From Sorangium cellulosum (GTDB lineage: Bacteria > Myxococcota_A > Polyangia > Polyangiales > Polyangiaceae), in the NCBI RefSeq assembly GCF_001589285.1, contig NZ_JEMA01000444.1:1-64000 (forward strand): a stretch of DNA of 64,000 bases. The letters are read 5' to 3'. The notes under the pieces are model-generated. The model did not search any database. It was not told the DNA's origin and worked only from the letters and a program-made list of their open reading frames with translations. This document shows, piece by piece, positions 1-8,051 of the stretch (its first letter is position 1; each line of letters begins with the position of its first letter). The position numbers and the translations under genes were made by a program.

Positions 1-726
1 GTTGGCGGCCGTGAGGCGGGGCGCGGCGTCGGTCGCGGGCGCGGACATGGGCGCGGCGGGGAGCGCTGGCGCGCCGGCGGGCGGGAGGACGGCGTCGGCG
101 AGGAAGAAGAACAGCGGTTTCTTTCCGGTCAGGGCGCCGAGGGTCCGGGGAAGCCGGCGGTCGGCGATGCGCTGCTCGAGCGCCGCCTTGAACGCGCGGC
201 CCAGCGCAGGCAGGAGGCCCTTGGGGAGCTGCGCCAGATCGACGGCGGGAGCGTCGGGCTTGCGCACCGACTGGAGCTGCAGCTCCAGGAGCCGATCGGA
301 CTGCGCGACCGCCTGGAGGTCGTCTGCGAGCAGCACGAGCGTGGTGCCGGGCGCTGGCTTCTTCTTGCCGCCGGCGGCGCGGGAGAGCAGCACGCTGGCC
401 TTCGCCTCCCTGGTGTTGAGCGCCTTGAGGGTCACCGCAGGCGTTTCACCGGTCAGCTCCGCGAGCCGCTCGAGCGTCGGCGGGTACGACGCGCCGCCGA
501 GCTGCTTCTGCGACTCGAGGACGCCGAGGAGCCTCGGCACCGGCGAGGGCGGCGGCTCCTTCTTTCGCGGCGCAGGCTTCTGCCTCGCGGAAGGCTTCTC
601 CTTCGGCGCGGCGGGCTTGCGGGGCGCGGAAGCCTTCTTCGGCTCTGCGGCGCTGCTCTTCCTGGCTGCCGTGGTCTTCGTGGTCGTCGCCCGCGCGCGC
701 GGGCTCGATGCGGCGTTCTTGTTCGT
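1..726 (-). CDS. Hypothetical protein with Lys/Ala/Pro-rich N-terminus; C-terminus cut by window edge
   Basis: An uninterrupted leftward frame of about 242 codons runs off the window edge. The first 50 or so residues are a Lys/Ala/Pro/Ser-rich tail like those of histone H1-like myxobacterial proteins. After it comes an ordered-looking region with short helices (LLGVLESQKQLGG, then ERLAELTGETPAVTLKALN). No ATG, GTG or TTG occurs in this frame after the upstream TAA until codon 51 or so. A good Shine-Dalgarno (GGAGGTG) sits four bases before an ACG at 724-726, so I place the start there; a sequencing error or mutation is equally possible. Function unknown; DNA binding is only a guess from the tail. 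Confidence 0.6.
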
Positions 727-1284
727 GACCCACCTCCCGAGCGCCCGAGATTACCCGGGCGTCCAGTCATGGGAAGAGGCTCCGTCCATCGTCCCGCCGC
801 GAAGGTCGAGGGGCTCGCGTGCGACTGGCTCCGGACGATCAGATCGGGTGTAAGCCCCTGGCGCACTCCGCGACCGAAGCGGGCTCGTCCGTAGAACCGT
901 CACGCCTTTCAAGCAATGCAGGGCTCCCGTCGCTCGGCCGAGGCGCGACCGTTCCTCCGCAGCGCGTCCCACAGTGGCTCCCCTTGCCCCAGCTCGGCCG
1001 CGCAGCCCTCGACCGTCTTATCTCGCCAGCTTCGATCTCGAAGAGGAGCACAGGATGAGCACCGATGCAGGAGAGCACATTCGTGCGGCATGCCCTGGCA
1101 GACCTGGACGAACGGCGGCGGCGACTCTCCTCCGCGAGACGCTGCCCATCGCCGCAGACGCAGGACAACCGACGTAAGCGGCCGAGGTGTGGCCCCCCGT
1201 TCACGCGTCGCGTCTCGCGCCACGACCTGGGCAAAAAATCCGCATGGATCGGGGAGGTACGAGCTTTTGCTTCCCACCGCCGTC
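727..1284. other. Intergenic, nothing recognised
   Basis: About 560 bases between the leftward gene and the mini-lipoprotein. Open frames exist on both strands but have the Arg/Ser/Pro-rich composition of high-GC shadows, and no domain or gene remnant was recognised. Confidence 0.4.
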
Positions 1285-1452
1285 ATGAGGAACTGCTTTC
1301 GTTCGCTGGTTCTCGTGGGGGCTCCTTTCATCTTCGTCGCGGGCTGCGGCGGATCGGACGGCGACACGTTCGCCGAGCCCACCGCCGCCTGGAGAGCGGA
1401 GGCCGCACAAGCGCCGAGAATCAATGACGGCTCAACCTGTTGTGCGCTCTAG
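1285..1452 (+). CDS. Mini-lipoprotein (55 aa)
   Basis: A short frame begins with a textbook lipoprotein signal: MRNCFR, a hydrophobic run (SLVLVGAPFIFVA) and the lipobox VAGC with the acceptor Cys at residue 20 or so, followed by GGSDGD. The mature part is only about 35 residues and has no recognised domain. No clear ribosome-binding site precedes the ATG. It may be a truly small lipoprotein or the 5' stub of a longer secreted gene. The signal peptide is visible; function is unknown. Confidence 0.5.
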   Translation: MRNCFRSLVLVGAPFIFVAGCGGSDGDTFAEPTAAWRAEAAQAPRINDGSTCCAL

Positions 1453-1518
1453 CGTCAGAGTGCCCCGAGCCCATCGCGGTCGCCCGCGCGCACCGTGACC
1501 CCGGCGCGCCCGTCCTCG

Positions 1519-1563
1519 CTTGACACAGTGTAAACTATGCCCCACGCTTGACACCATGTCAAG
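1519..1563. promoter_or_regulatory. Pair of TetR-type palindromes covering the tetR start codon
   Basis: Two related sites lie 28 bases apart. The first, 1519-1533, is CTTGACACAGTGTAA, an imperfect palindrome. The second, 1547-1563, is CTTGACA-CCA-TGTCAAG with perfect 7-base arms; the TetR ATG (1556-1558) lies inside it. Similar TTGACA...TGTCAA palindromes are typical autoregulatory operators of TetR-family regulators, so both promoter occlusion and direct block of initiation are plausible (inference). Confidence 0.6.
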
Positions 1564-2176
1564 CAAGGACGGGGAAACCCGCGCCGTGATTCTCGAGGCC
1601 GCGCGCCGGCTGGTGACCGAGCCGGGGCGTCGCGGCGTCTCGATGGCGGAGATCGCGTCGGCGGCCGGGGTGTCGCGCCAAGCGGTCTATCTGCACTTCG
1701 AGACCAGGACCCAGCTGCTGGTCGCGCTGGTGCGTCACGTCGACGAGGTGCATGGGTTCGCCGACCTGATCCGAAAGTGCGAACGCGTCCCCGACGCGCG
1801 CGCGATCCTTTACGAGTTCATCGGTGCGTGGGCGGACTACGTCGCCCACATCACCGATGTGGCGCGGGCCATGCGGACGGCACGGGCCACGGACGAGGAC
1901 GCGGAGCTCGCGTGGCGCGACCGCATGCGCGGTTTCACGGGCGTCTGCGCGGGCTTCGTGGCGCGGCTTCAGGCCGAAGGCGCGCTGGCCGACGAATGGT
2001 CGGCGTCGGATGCGGCGGACTTCCTGGCCACCCTCCTGTCGATCGGGAACTGGCAGGAGCTCATCGAGGAGCGGCGCTGGTCCCGGGCGCGCTACGTCCG
2101 CGCGATGCGTCGGAGCGTGGAGCAGAGCCTGCTCAGGCCGATGGAGATCAAGACGGCACCGAGGAGGCGCTCGTGA
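1556..2176 (+). CDS. TetR/AcrR family transcriptional regulator (206 aa)
   Basis: The N-terminal 60 residues show the TetR DNA-binding pattern: AVILEAARRLVTEPG, then MAEIASAAGVSRQAVYLHF as the helix-turn-helix with its usual YxHF end. The remaining helical part should bind a ligand. I start at the ATG at 1556, inside a palindrome, because the frame upstream contains the probable promoter and a first operator copy. The stop overlaps the start of the next gene by four bases (GTGA), so the two form an operon. It probably represses itself and the downstream SRPBCC gene; the ligand is unknown. Confidence 0.88.
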   Translation: MSSKDGETRAVILEAARRLVTEPGRRGVSMAEIASAAGVSRQAVYLHFETRTQLLVALVRHVDEVHGFADLIRKCERVPDARAILYEFIGAWADYVAHITDVARAMRTARATDEDAELAWRDRMRGFTGVCAGFVARLQAEGALADEWSASDAADFLATLLSIGNWQELIEERRWSRARYVRAMRRSVEQSLLRPMEIKTAPRRRS

Positions 2177-2643
2177 GCGGCGCGCAGCCGGAGCTCTTGG
2201 CGCAGGGCTCGGTGGAGATCCGCCGGCCCCTGGACGAAACGTTCGCGTACGTGTCCAACATGGAGAACTTCCCGATCTGGTTCCCGGGCGTCGCGGCCAT
2301 GCGCGAGCTCGACACGCTGGAGCACGGGCAGGTCGGCAAGCGCTACCGGGAGACCGTGCGCATGCCCTTCGGGCGCACCGGCACGATCGACATCGAGGTG
2401 AAGGAGGCGCGCGTCGGAGAGCGACTGCTGACCGAAGGAGAGGGCTTCCTCTTGCCCCGCATGAGTGTGGACTTCGCGGCGCTCTCCGACGACTCGACGC
2501 GCGTCGCGTGGCGCATGGTCAGCCGCAATCAGCGGTGGTGGTTTCGCTGGCTTGTGGTCCCACTCCTGCGCCGCGTGATGCGCGGCCGAGCGCGCGACGG
2601 ACTGCGTAAGCTGCGCGAGACCCTGGAGCGCGAGCCGTCGTGA
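2173..2643 (+). CDS. SRPBCC / polyketide cyclase-like protein (156 aa)
   Basis: The protein begins AQPELLAQGSVEIRRPLDET and has the usual SRPBCC (START/Bet v1-like) opening, where a beta strand is followed by P-x-E-x-V/T-F-x-Y-V-S-N-x-E. Next comes FPIWFPGV and a run of beta strands ending in a basic C-terminal helix. Such proteins form a hydrophobic pocket for lipids or polyketide-like molecules. The GTG start at 2173 overlaps the tetR stop by four bases, indicating translational coupling. The ligand is probably related to the signal sensed by the TetR protein (inference). Confidence 0.82.
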   Translation: MSGAQPELLAQGSVEIRRPLDETFAYVSNMENFPIWFPGVAAMRELDTLEHGQVGKRYRETVRMPFGRTGTIDIEVKEARVGERLLTEGEGFLLPRMSVDFAALSDDSTRVAWRMVSRNQRWWFRWLVVPLLRRVMRGRARDGLRKLRETLEREPS

Positions 2644-2845
2644 ATGGTGCCGACGTTCGAGCGCACCTCGGCGCAGCGGCCTCGCGGTGAGCCTCTCCTC
2701 GCTGTCGTGGTGCACGAGTGTCTTCGCGAGCTGCCCCTGCCAGTCTCCTTGCGGAACGGGGGCGCCGGGACGGCTTCGGGCTCGGCGGGAGGCTTTCGAA
2801 GGGACCTCGCCAGGCCTCGACCATCTCGACGTACGGCGCGAGCTC

Positions 2846-2992
2846 TCACAGCGACATTCGAGGCTCCGCGCTCCTTCTTCGAATGATCTCTCCGGGTTTA
2901 CCTCCGGATGCCTTGATCACGAGCATCTCCTCGATATCTACATCAGCCAACACAACAATCTTCTTGCGAGCAGCGATCCACGGCTCTCGCAT
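2846..2992 (-). pseudogene. C-terminal fragment of an unidentified gene (possibly nuclease-like)
   Basis: About 45 codons look like a real protein end: ARKKIVVLADVDIEEMLVI, then KASGGKPGEII, running to the natural stop. The DNA here is visibly less GC-rich than the flanks. From memory this resembles the tail of restriction-endonuclease-like hypothetical proteins with a conserved KKIVxLxDxDIEEM element. Upstream sequence on this strand carries no matching N-terminal part, so it is a 3' remnant. Identification is tentative. Confidence 0.35.
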
Positions 2993-3028
2993 CGCGCTCA
3001 GGTCGGCGTCACCCGCCGCCACCGGCCT

Positions 3029-3124
3029 GACGATGCCGAGATCGCGGCCGCGCTGGCGCTCCCGAGGCCGACGGTGGCCACGCGGCTCCGCCTCGCCCGC
3101 CGCCTCTTCGCGCGCTCCCTCACC
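3029..3124 (+). pseudogene. Fragment of ECF sigma factor region 4
   Basis: The rightward frame reads DAEIAAALALPRPTVATRLR followed by LARRLFARSL. This is the region 4.2 helix-turn-helix pattern of RpoE-like sigma factors (AEIAxALxxPxxTVxxRLxxAR). No region 2 or rest of region 4 precedes it. It lies between another gene scrap and a convergent intact gene, so it is a relic. Confidence 0.5.
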
Positions 3125-3129
3125 CATTC

Positions 3130-3633
3130 TCATCCGCCGCTCGCCGCCTCGCGCGCCACGCGGATCGCCTCCTCCAGCTTCTCCGGCGTGACCTCCTGGT
3201 CCTGCAGCACCGCCGCCGCCCAGGCGGCGACCTCGGCCGGCGTCTGGAAGATGTTCGGCGCGGGCCCCTGCGTCCCGCGGGCCTGCAGCCGCATCATGAG
3301 GGCGCGGACCGAGGCGGCGATGAACCCCTCCGCCTCGATGAGCGTGGCCACGCCCTTGAGGTACCCCCCGGGAGCGGTCGCCACCCGCTGCATCGCCGCC
3401 CGGGTCTCCGCATCGGGCGGCTCGGTGCGCTCGCGGGGGACCACGATCAGGAACGCTGCTCCTCCCACCTGGCGCGTCGCCCAGGGCTGGAAGAGCGCCC
3501 GGGAACGCTCGACGCCGGCGACGCTGGCCTGCCCGCGCCAGACGAGCAGCATGAGCCGGCGCCAGGTCGCCACCACGTATACGTCCGTCCGCTCCAGAAG
3601 CTCGACCTTCACCGAGGAGGAGGAGGCCACCAT
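3130..3633 (-). CDS. Conserved hypothetical protein (167 aa)
   Basis: The ATG at 3631-3633 begins MVASSSSVKVELLERTDVYV and continues with VVATWRRLMLLVWRGQ, a long amphipathic middle containing FLIVVPRERTEPPD, and a helical C-terminus. There is no signal peptide. The mixed alpha/beta pattern, starting with strands that carry hydrophobic alternation, recalls SpoIIAA/STAS-like proteins of myxobacteria with no assigned role. Upstream on this strand the frame degenerates, which supports this start. I cannot name a function. Confidence 0.65.
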   Translation of the reverse strand: MVASSSSVKVELLERTDVYVVATWRRLMLLVWRGQASVAGVERSRALFQPWATRQVGGAAFLIVVPRERTEPPDAETRAAMQRVATAPGGYLKGVATLIEAEGFIAASVRALMMRLQARGTQGPAPNIFQTPAEVAAWAAAVLQDQEVTPEKLEEAIRVAREAASGG

Positions 3634-4019
3634 TGCCGCCGATTGTCGTCCCCGCGTGGGGGCCACCGCAAGGCCCCGGCGTGTTTCAGGCCAGCAGCCC
3701 GCACGAACTCGCTGGCCCCACGAGGACATCCGTGGCCGTGACGACCACCTGAGCTGAGGAGAATGACGTGTCGACCGCCGCGCCTCGCGTCGATACTGCG
3801 CACCGGAGCTCGACCGTACTCCTCGGCGATCCCCCGGATCGCCCGGGGGTGATCTGCCCGATCGCCCGAGCGCGCTCGGCCGCCCCCGCTCCCGCCCTGA
3901 TTCGACCTCGGCCCTGGTCGCGCGTGGAATTGTCCACCCTCACGGACGGGCACGGACGCTGCTAGTCGCAGCGACACGCGCGAAGCCTGCAGATCGCCGT
4001 GGAAACCAGAGGAGGACGC
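3634..4019. other. Divergent intergenic region, nothing recognised
   Basis: 386 bases between the leftward hypothetical gene and the GH16 gene. It should hold both promoters, but no convincing -35/-10 pair, operator or RNA gene was identified. The only clear signal is the ribosome-binding site AGAGGAGGA just before 4020. Confidence 0.4.
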
Positions 4020-5387
4020 ATGGATCGGAGAGACAGTCGCAACGTGCTGCTGACCGTGGCTTGCCTCGGCGCTGTCGCGGGGTGCATCACCGCGGCCGAC
4101 GGGCCGGAAGGCGCGGTGGACACGGCGAGCCAGGGGTACGCCGAGGTGTCCTACGGCCCCGGCGCGGGGTGGAACCTCGTGTGGTCGGACGAGTTCGACG
4201 GATCGAGCCTGAACACGGCCAACTGGAACGTGCTCACGAGCAACCACGATCCGGTCACCAACAACTGCAACTTCGGCACCGGAGAGCTCGAGTATCCGCG
4301 CGCCTCGAACGTCGCCGTCCGCGATGGCAAGCTGATCATCTCCGCGCAGCGCACGAGCGACAACCCGGCCGCGCCCCAGTGTACCGGGTACGGCGGGCGC
4401 TCCTTCTATTCCGGGCGCATCCACACGAAGGGCAAGGTCGAGCGGCGGTACGGCAAGATCGCCGCGAGCATCAAGGTGCCCTCCGGCTACGGGATGTGGC
4501 CGGCGTTCTGGACCCTGGGCGCCAACATCGACTCCGGCGCCAACGCGTGGCCTCGCTCGGGCGAGATCGACATCCTCGAATGGAGATCCACCGAGCCCAC
4601 CTGGATGCAGTCCGCGGCCCACTGGTGGAACGGCGGAGAGGCGCACTGGGGGACCGGGGCGAGCCGCGGCTCGAGCCTCGCCGACGCCTTCCACGTCTAC
4701 GAGGTCGAGTGGTCGTCGAGCAGCATGATCTTCAGGCTCGACGGCGACATCGTGGCGAACAACACGTACCACCACGGCGAGACGGAGTTCCAGCAGAACC
4801 ACTACATCCTCTTGAACCTCGCCATCGGAGGCAACTGGTACGGCAACCCGAGCCCCGCGAGCATCGATCTGCCGTCGGGCACCACGAAGACAATGGAAGT
4901 CGAGTGGGTGCGCTGGTACCAGCAGGGCGGCGGCTCGAGCGGCATCTCGCTCACCAACCCGAGCTTCGAGTCCGGGTTGACCGGTTGGACCAACTGGAGC
5001 CCGAACGGCACCGGGGCAGCGGCCTTCAGCGAGACGTACAACGGCGCACAGTCCGGCTCGTACCACCTCACCCACTGGACCAACGGCGCTCCGTTCGAGG
5101 TGTGGACGTACCAGACGCGCTCGGGGCTCGCGGCGGGCGACTACAAGGTCCGAGCGTGGGTGAAGAAGGGCGGCAGCCACGATTTCAGCCGGCTCCAGGC
5201 CAAGACGTGCGGCGCGTGCTCGCCCACCTACACGACGATCGGGACCCATGGGAGCTGGACGCAGATCGAGACGCCGGCCCTCCGTGTCACGGGCGGCACC
5301 CTGGAGTTCGGCTTCCACACGAAGGCCACCTCCGGCAACCCGGCGAGCTACATCCACATGGACAGCGTCGAGCTGATCCGCCTCTGA
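4020..5387 (+). CDS. Secreted GH16-family beta-glucanase lipoprotein with C-terminal carbohydrate-binding-like domain (455 aa)
   Basis: A lipoprotein signal (hydrophobic LLTVACLGAVAGC, Cys22) leads into a GH16 domain, about residues 35-300. The domain opens with GWNLVWSDEFDGSSLN and carries the family signature GEIDILEW, giving nucleophile E182, D184 and acid/base E187. Residues 305-455 form a beta-sandwich-like module (SLTNPSFESGLTGWTNW at its start) typical of CBM4/9-like or galactose-binding folds. GH16 enzymes cleave beta-1,3/1,4-glucans, laminarin or agar-type polymers at the cell surface; the exact substrate cannot be told. The ribosome-binding site GGAGGA precedes the ATG closely. Confidence 0.92.
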   Translation: MDRRDSRNVLLTVACLGAVAGCITAADGPEGAVDTASQGYAEVSYGPGAGWNLVWSDEFDGSSLNTANWNVLTSNHDPVTNNCNFGTGELEYPRASNVAVRDGKLIISAQRTSDNPAAPQCTGYGGRSFYSGRIHTKGKVERRYGKIAASIKVPSGYGMWPAFWTLGANIDSGANAWPRSGEIDILEWRSTEPTWMQSAAHWWNGGEAHWGTGASRGSSLADAFHVYEVEWSSSSMIFRLDGDIVANNTYHHGETEFQQNHYILLNLAIGGNWYGNPSPASIDLPSGTTKTMEVEWVRWYQQGGGSSGISLTNPSFESGLTGWTNWSPNGTGAAAFSETYNGAQSGSYHLTHWTNGAPFEVWTYQTRSGLAAGDYKVRAWVKKGGSHDFSRLQAKTCGACSPTYTTIGTHGSWTQIETPALRVTGGTLEFGFHTKATSGNPASYIHMDSVELIRL

Positions 5388-5435
5388 CCGTCCAGCGCTG
5401 CCCCGCCGCGCGGCACGAGCTAGAGTTCGGGCCCG

Positions 5436-6668
5436 ATGAAGGACACCCTCACCGCCGCCGCGGCGCGGCGCATCGCGCTGGCGGCGCAAGGCTTCGGTGG
5501 ACAGCGGCCGGGACCCGACACGACGAGGCGCCAGCTGACGGGGCTGATCGAGCGGCTCGGGGTCGTGCAGATCGACTCCGTGAACGTGGTCTCGCGGACC
5601 CACTACCTGCCGGCCTTCTCGCGGCTGGGCGCCTATCCGCGCGCGATGCTCGAGGATCTGGCCTGGGCCCGGAAGCGGCCGCTGTTCGAGTACTGGGCCC
5701 ACGAGGCCTCGCTGCTGCCGCTCAGCGCGCAGCCGCTGCTGCGCTGGCGGATGGCCGACGCCCGCGACGGGGTCGGCGTGTGGAAGGGCGTCGCCCGCTT
5801 CCTGCGCGAGCACCGGCCGGTGGTCGACCGCGCCCTGGAGCAGATCCGCGAGCGGGGTCCCCTCACCGCCTCCGAGCTGGAGATCAGCAAGAAGGGCGAG
5901 GGCGGCTGGTGGGGCTGGAGCGACGCGAAGCGCGCTGCCGAGTGCCTGTTCTGGATCGGCGAGCTGACAACCGCCACCCGGCGCGGCGCCTTCGAGCGGG
6001 TCTACGGCCTGCCGGAGAAGGTGCTGCCCAGCGACGTCCTCGAGGCGCCGACGCCGGCGCGCGAGGAGGCCCAGCGCGAGCTGCTCCGCATCGCCGCCCG
6101 GGCGATGGGGATCGCCACCGAGCGCGACCTGCGCGACTACTTCCGCATGGGCGTGGCCGAGACCAGGGCCCGGGTGAGCGAGCTGGTGGAAGCCGGGGAG
6201 CTGCTGCCGGTGAGCGTGAAGGGGTGGCGCGAGGCCGCGTTCCTCGATCCCGCCGCGCGCCGGCCGCGCCGGGTCGAGGGCGACGCCCTGCTCTCGCCGT
6301 TCGACAACGTGATCTGGTTCCGCGAGCGGACGGAGCGGATGTTCGGCGTGCGGGTGCGGCTGGAGATCTACACCCCGGCGCCGAAGCGCACCCACGGCTA
6401 CTACGTCCTGCCCTTTCTGCAGGGCGAGGCGATCACCGCCCGCGTCGACCTGAAGGCAGACCGCAAGGCCGGCGTGCTTGTCGTCCAGGCCAGCCACGCC
6501 GAACCCTGGGCGGACGACGAGACGCCGGCGCGGCTGGCGGCGGAGCTCCAGCGGATGGCGGGCTGGCTCGGCCTGGAGACGGTGCGGGTTGCGCCGAAGG
6601 GGGACCTGGCGGCGCGCCTTGCAGGCGCCCTTCCCCAGGTCCGCTCATCCGACGACGGCGCTCCCTGA
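5436..6668 (+). CDS. YcaQ/AlkX-type winged-helix DNA glycosylase (410 aa)
   Basis: The protein has the tandem winged-helix (HTH_42) architecture of the AlkZ/YcaQ superfamily. It opens with ARRIALAAQGFGG, followed by RLGVVQIDSVNVVSRTHYLP, which contains a Q-I-D triad at residues 45-47. Characterised AlkZ enzymes use a QxQ pair, whereas the YcaQ/AlkX branch has QxD, so this copy should belong to the branch that unhooks nitrogen-mustard-type interstrand crosslinks. The length of about 410 residues fits. It is followed by a convergent VOC gene and is probably monocistronic. Role: cytosolic repair of alkylated DNA (inference from family). Confidence 0.85.
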   Translation: MKDTLTAAAARRIALAAQGFGGQRPGPDTTRRQLTGLIERLGVVQIDSVNVVSRTHYLPAFSRLGAYPRAMLEDLAWARKRPLFEYWAHEASLLPLSAQPLLRWRMADARDGVGVWKGVARFLREHRPVVDRALEQIRERGPLTASELEISKKGEGGWWGWSDAKRAAECLFWIGELTTATRRGAFERVYGLPEKVLPSDVLEAPTPAREEAQRELLRIAARAMGIATERDLRDYFRMGVAETRARVSELVEAGELLPVSVKGWREAAFLDPAARRPRRVEGDALLSPFDNVIWFRERTERMFGVRVRLEIYTPAPKRTHGYYVLPFLQGEAITARVDLKADRKAGVLVVQASHAEPWADDETPARLAAELQRMAGWLGLETVRVAPKGDLAARLAGALPQVRSSDDGAP

Positions 6669-6705
6669 CGACGTGGACCTCGGCCTTCGACGCTGGGCGC
6701 CGGCT

Positions 6706-7074
6706 TCACGTGCTCTTCCTGAGCTTGTGCAAGATGATGGTGTTGCCTTCGGTGTCTTGCATGACCGCCATGCGGCACACAGGCGACTGGACGTCGTCGG
6801 CCATGAACGTCACGCCTTCGCCCTTGAGCCGCGCGACGAGCGCGTCCAGGTCTTCGACCTCGAACGCGATGCTCGCGCCGCCCGGCTCGGCGGCCGACTT
6901 CGGATCGGGATGATTGAACAGCGCCAGGCAGCCGCCGCCCGGCAGGTCATATTCGGTCCACACGCCATTGTCCGCGTGGCTGCCCACGCGCAGGCCGAGC
7001 GTGCCTTCGTAAAATGCGCGAGCGCGCTGCGTGTCCTTCACCGGAAACATGGTGAACGCCACTTTCTTCAGCAT
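6706..7074 (-). CDS. VOC (glyoxalase/bleomycin-resistance-like) protein (122 aa)
   Basis: A single VOC domain is visible: KVAFTMFPVKDTQRARAFYE with GTLGLRVG at the start, GGCLALF in the middle and DTEGNTIILHK at the end. The order of beta-alpha-beta-beta-beta modules and the length match stand-alone VOC proteins that act as dimers on small substrates with a divalent metal. It lacks a signal peptide. The convergent neighbour ends 38 bases away. Substrate unknown. Confidence 0.85.
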   Translation of the reverse strand: MLKKVAFTMFPVKDTQRARAFYEGTLGLRVGSHADNGVWTEYDLPGGGCLALFNHPDPKSAAEPGGASIAFEVEDLDALVARLKGEGVTFMADDVQSPVCRMAVMQDTEGNTIILHKLRKST

Positions 7075-7187
7075 GCAGACCTCCAGCGCGTCGCGGACCG
7101 GCAGGGTACCCCCAGCCAGGCCACCGGATCCGCGTTGCAGAATATTTCAGATGATAACCTGGAAGAGACGTCAGCGCGATAGAGGGG

Positions 7188-7694
7188 TCAGGCCGCATTC
7201 TTGACCCTGCTCGCGAACTGCTCGAGGCGAGTGACGACAGGGACCGCGACGTCTGGAGCGCGACGCTTGCCATCCTCGTTGAACCAGACCGCTTGAACGC
7301 CGAACGATCGAGGCGCCACACAGTCGTGCTCGAGAGAGTCGCCGATCATGGCGATACCGTGCAACGGAAACCCGAGCTGAGCCGCGACCGCCTGCCAGAA
7401 CTCTGGCTGATTCTTCTTGTATCCCAGCTCCGTGTAGCAAAAGACCTCGCGGAAGAACCTCGCAAATCCGACTCGCCCGAGCGCGACCTCGATCATCGGC
7501 TTGCGAGAGACGCTCGCGTTGGTGGCGATGCACAAGGGCACATGCCCCTCCAGCGAAGTCAAGCACTCCGCTGCACCAGGGATCGCTTGCACGGTCGGCC
7601 ACAAGCCCATCGGCAGGTCGTCGGGGCCATCCTCCGACATGAGCGTGCCGCCCCAATCGAAGCAAACAGCGCGGACGTCAGAAAGTCGTTCCAT
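7188..7694 (-). CDS. HAD-superfamily hydrolase-like protein (168 aa)
   Basis: HAD motifs appear in order. Motif I is VCFDWGGTL with nucleophile D13. The motif II region is CIATNAS. The motif III lysine lies in GYKKNQPEFW, and motif IV is MIGDSLEHDCVA. The usual second Asp of DxD is Gly here (D-W-G), as in a minority HAD group annotated FDWGGT. I chose the ATG at 7692-7694, immediately before the motif I strand; an upstream ATG at 7719-7721 would add nine residues. Likely a cytosolic phosphatase or a related non-hydrolytic member; substrate unknown. Confidence 0.85.
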   Translation of the reverse strand: MERLSDVRAVCFDWGGTLMSEDGPDDLPMGLWPTVQAIPGAAECLTSLEGHVPLCIATNASVSRKPMIEVALGRVGFARFFREVFCYTELGYKKNQPEFWQAVAAQLGFPLHGIAMIGDSLEHDCVAPRSFGVQAVWFNEDGKRRAPDVAVPVVTRLEQFASRVKNAA

Positions 7695-7770
7695 GCGGGC
7701 TGACGTCCTGACGTTCACCATCCGGCGGCGCAGCCGGCCGTCTTCCGAAGGGCCGGCCTTGCTCCCCGCT

Positions 7771-7899
7771 CGAGAACGCGGCGAGCTGCACGCCCGGCTC
7801 GACGCCGTGGCGCGGCGGCGCGTCGGGGCCCACCCGCTCGAGACGGCCACCGACATCCAGGCGATCCAGACGCTGCTCGGCCACGGGCGGGTAGCGTAC
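7771..7899 (+). pseudogene. C-terminal fragment of a tyrosine recombinase/integrase
   Basis: The frame reads HPLETATDIQAIQTLLGHGR, matching the integrase segment HLLEAGTDIRTIQxLLGHxx around the box II residues. Nothing upstream gives the rest of the catalytic domain and the downstream Tyr element is not evident, so only a scrap remains. Similar scraps are common next to IS91-like elements. It overlaps the 5' flank of the HAD gene. Confidence 0.5.
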
Positions 7900-8051
7900 C
7901 TGGCGGCCACCCCGTCCTGTCAAGACGACCAGCGCGGGAGCGTCGGGCTCGGCGCCGGACGGCGTCGCGAGCGGGCCTCATCGGAAACGGCGGCCCTTTC
8001 ACCGGCGCGTGACGCCCTCCAGTCGGCGTCAGCCGCCCGGAGGAGCGCCCG

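Noticed and set aside
819-1427. Several overlapping rightward and leftward open frames
   Set aside because: None shows recognisable motifs, signal peptides or ribosome-binding sites; the only supported frame is the lipoprotein at 1285.
3609-6497. Very long leftward open frame opposite the GH16 and glycosylase genes
   Set aside because: Its translation is His/Arg/Gly/Pro-rich with no domain and lies antisense to two clearly coding genes; such frames arise from high-GC third positions.
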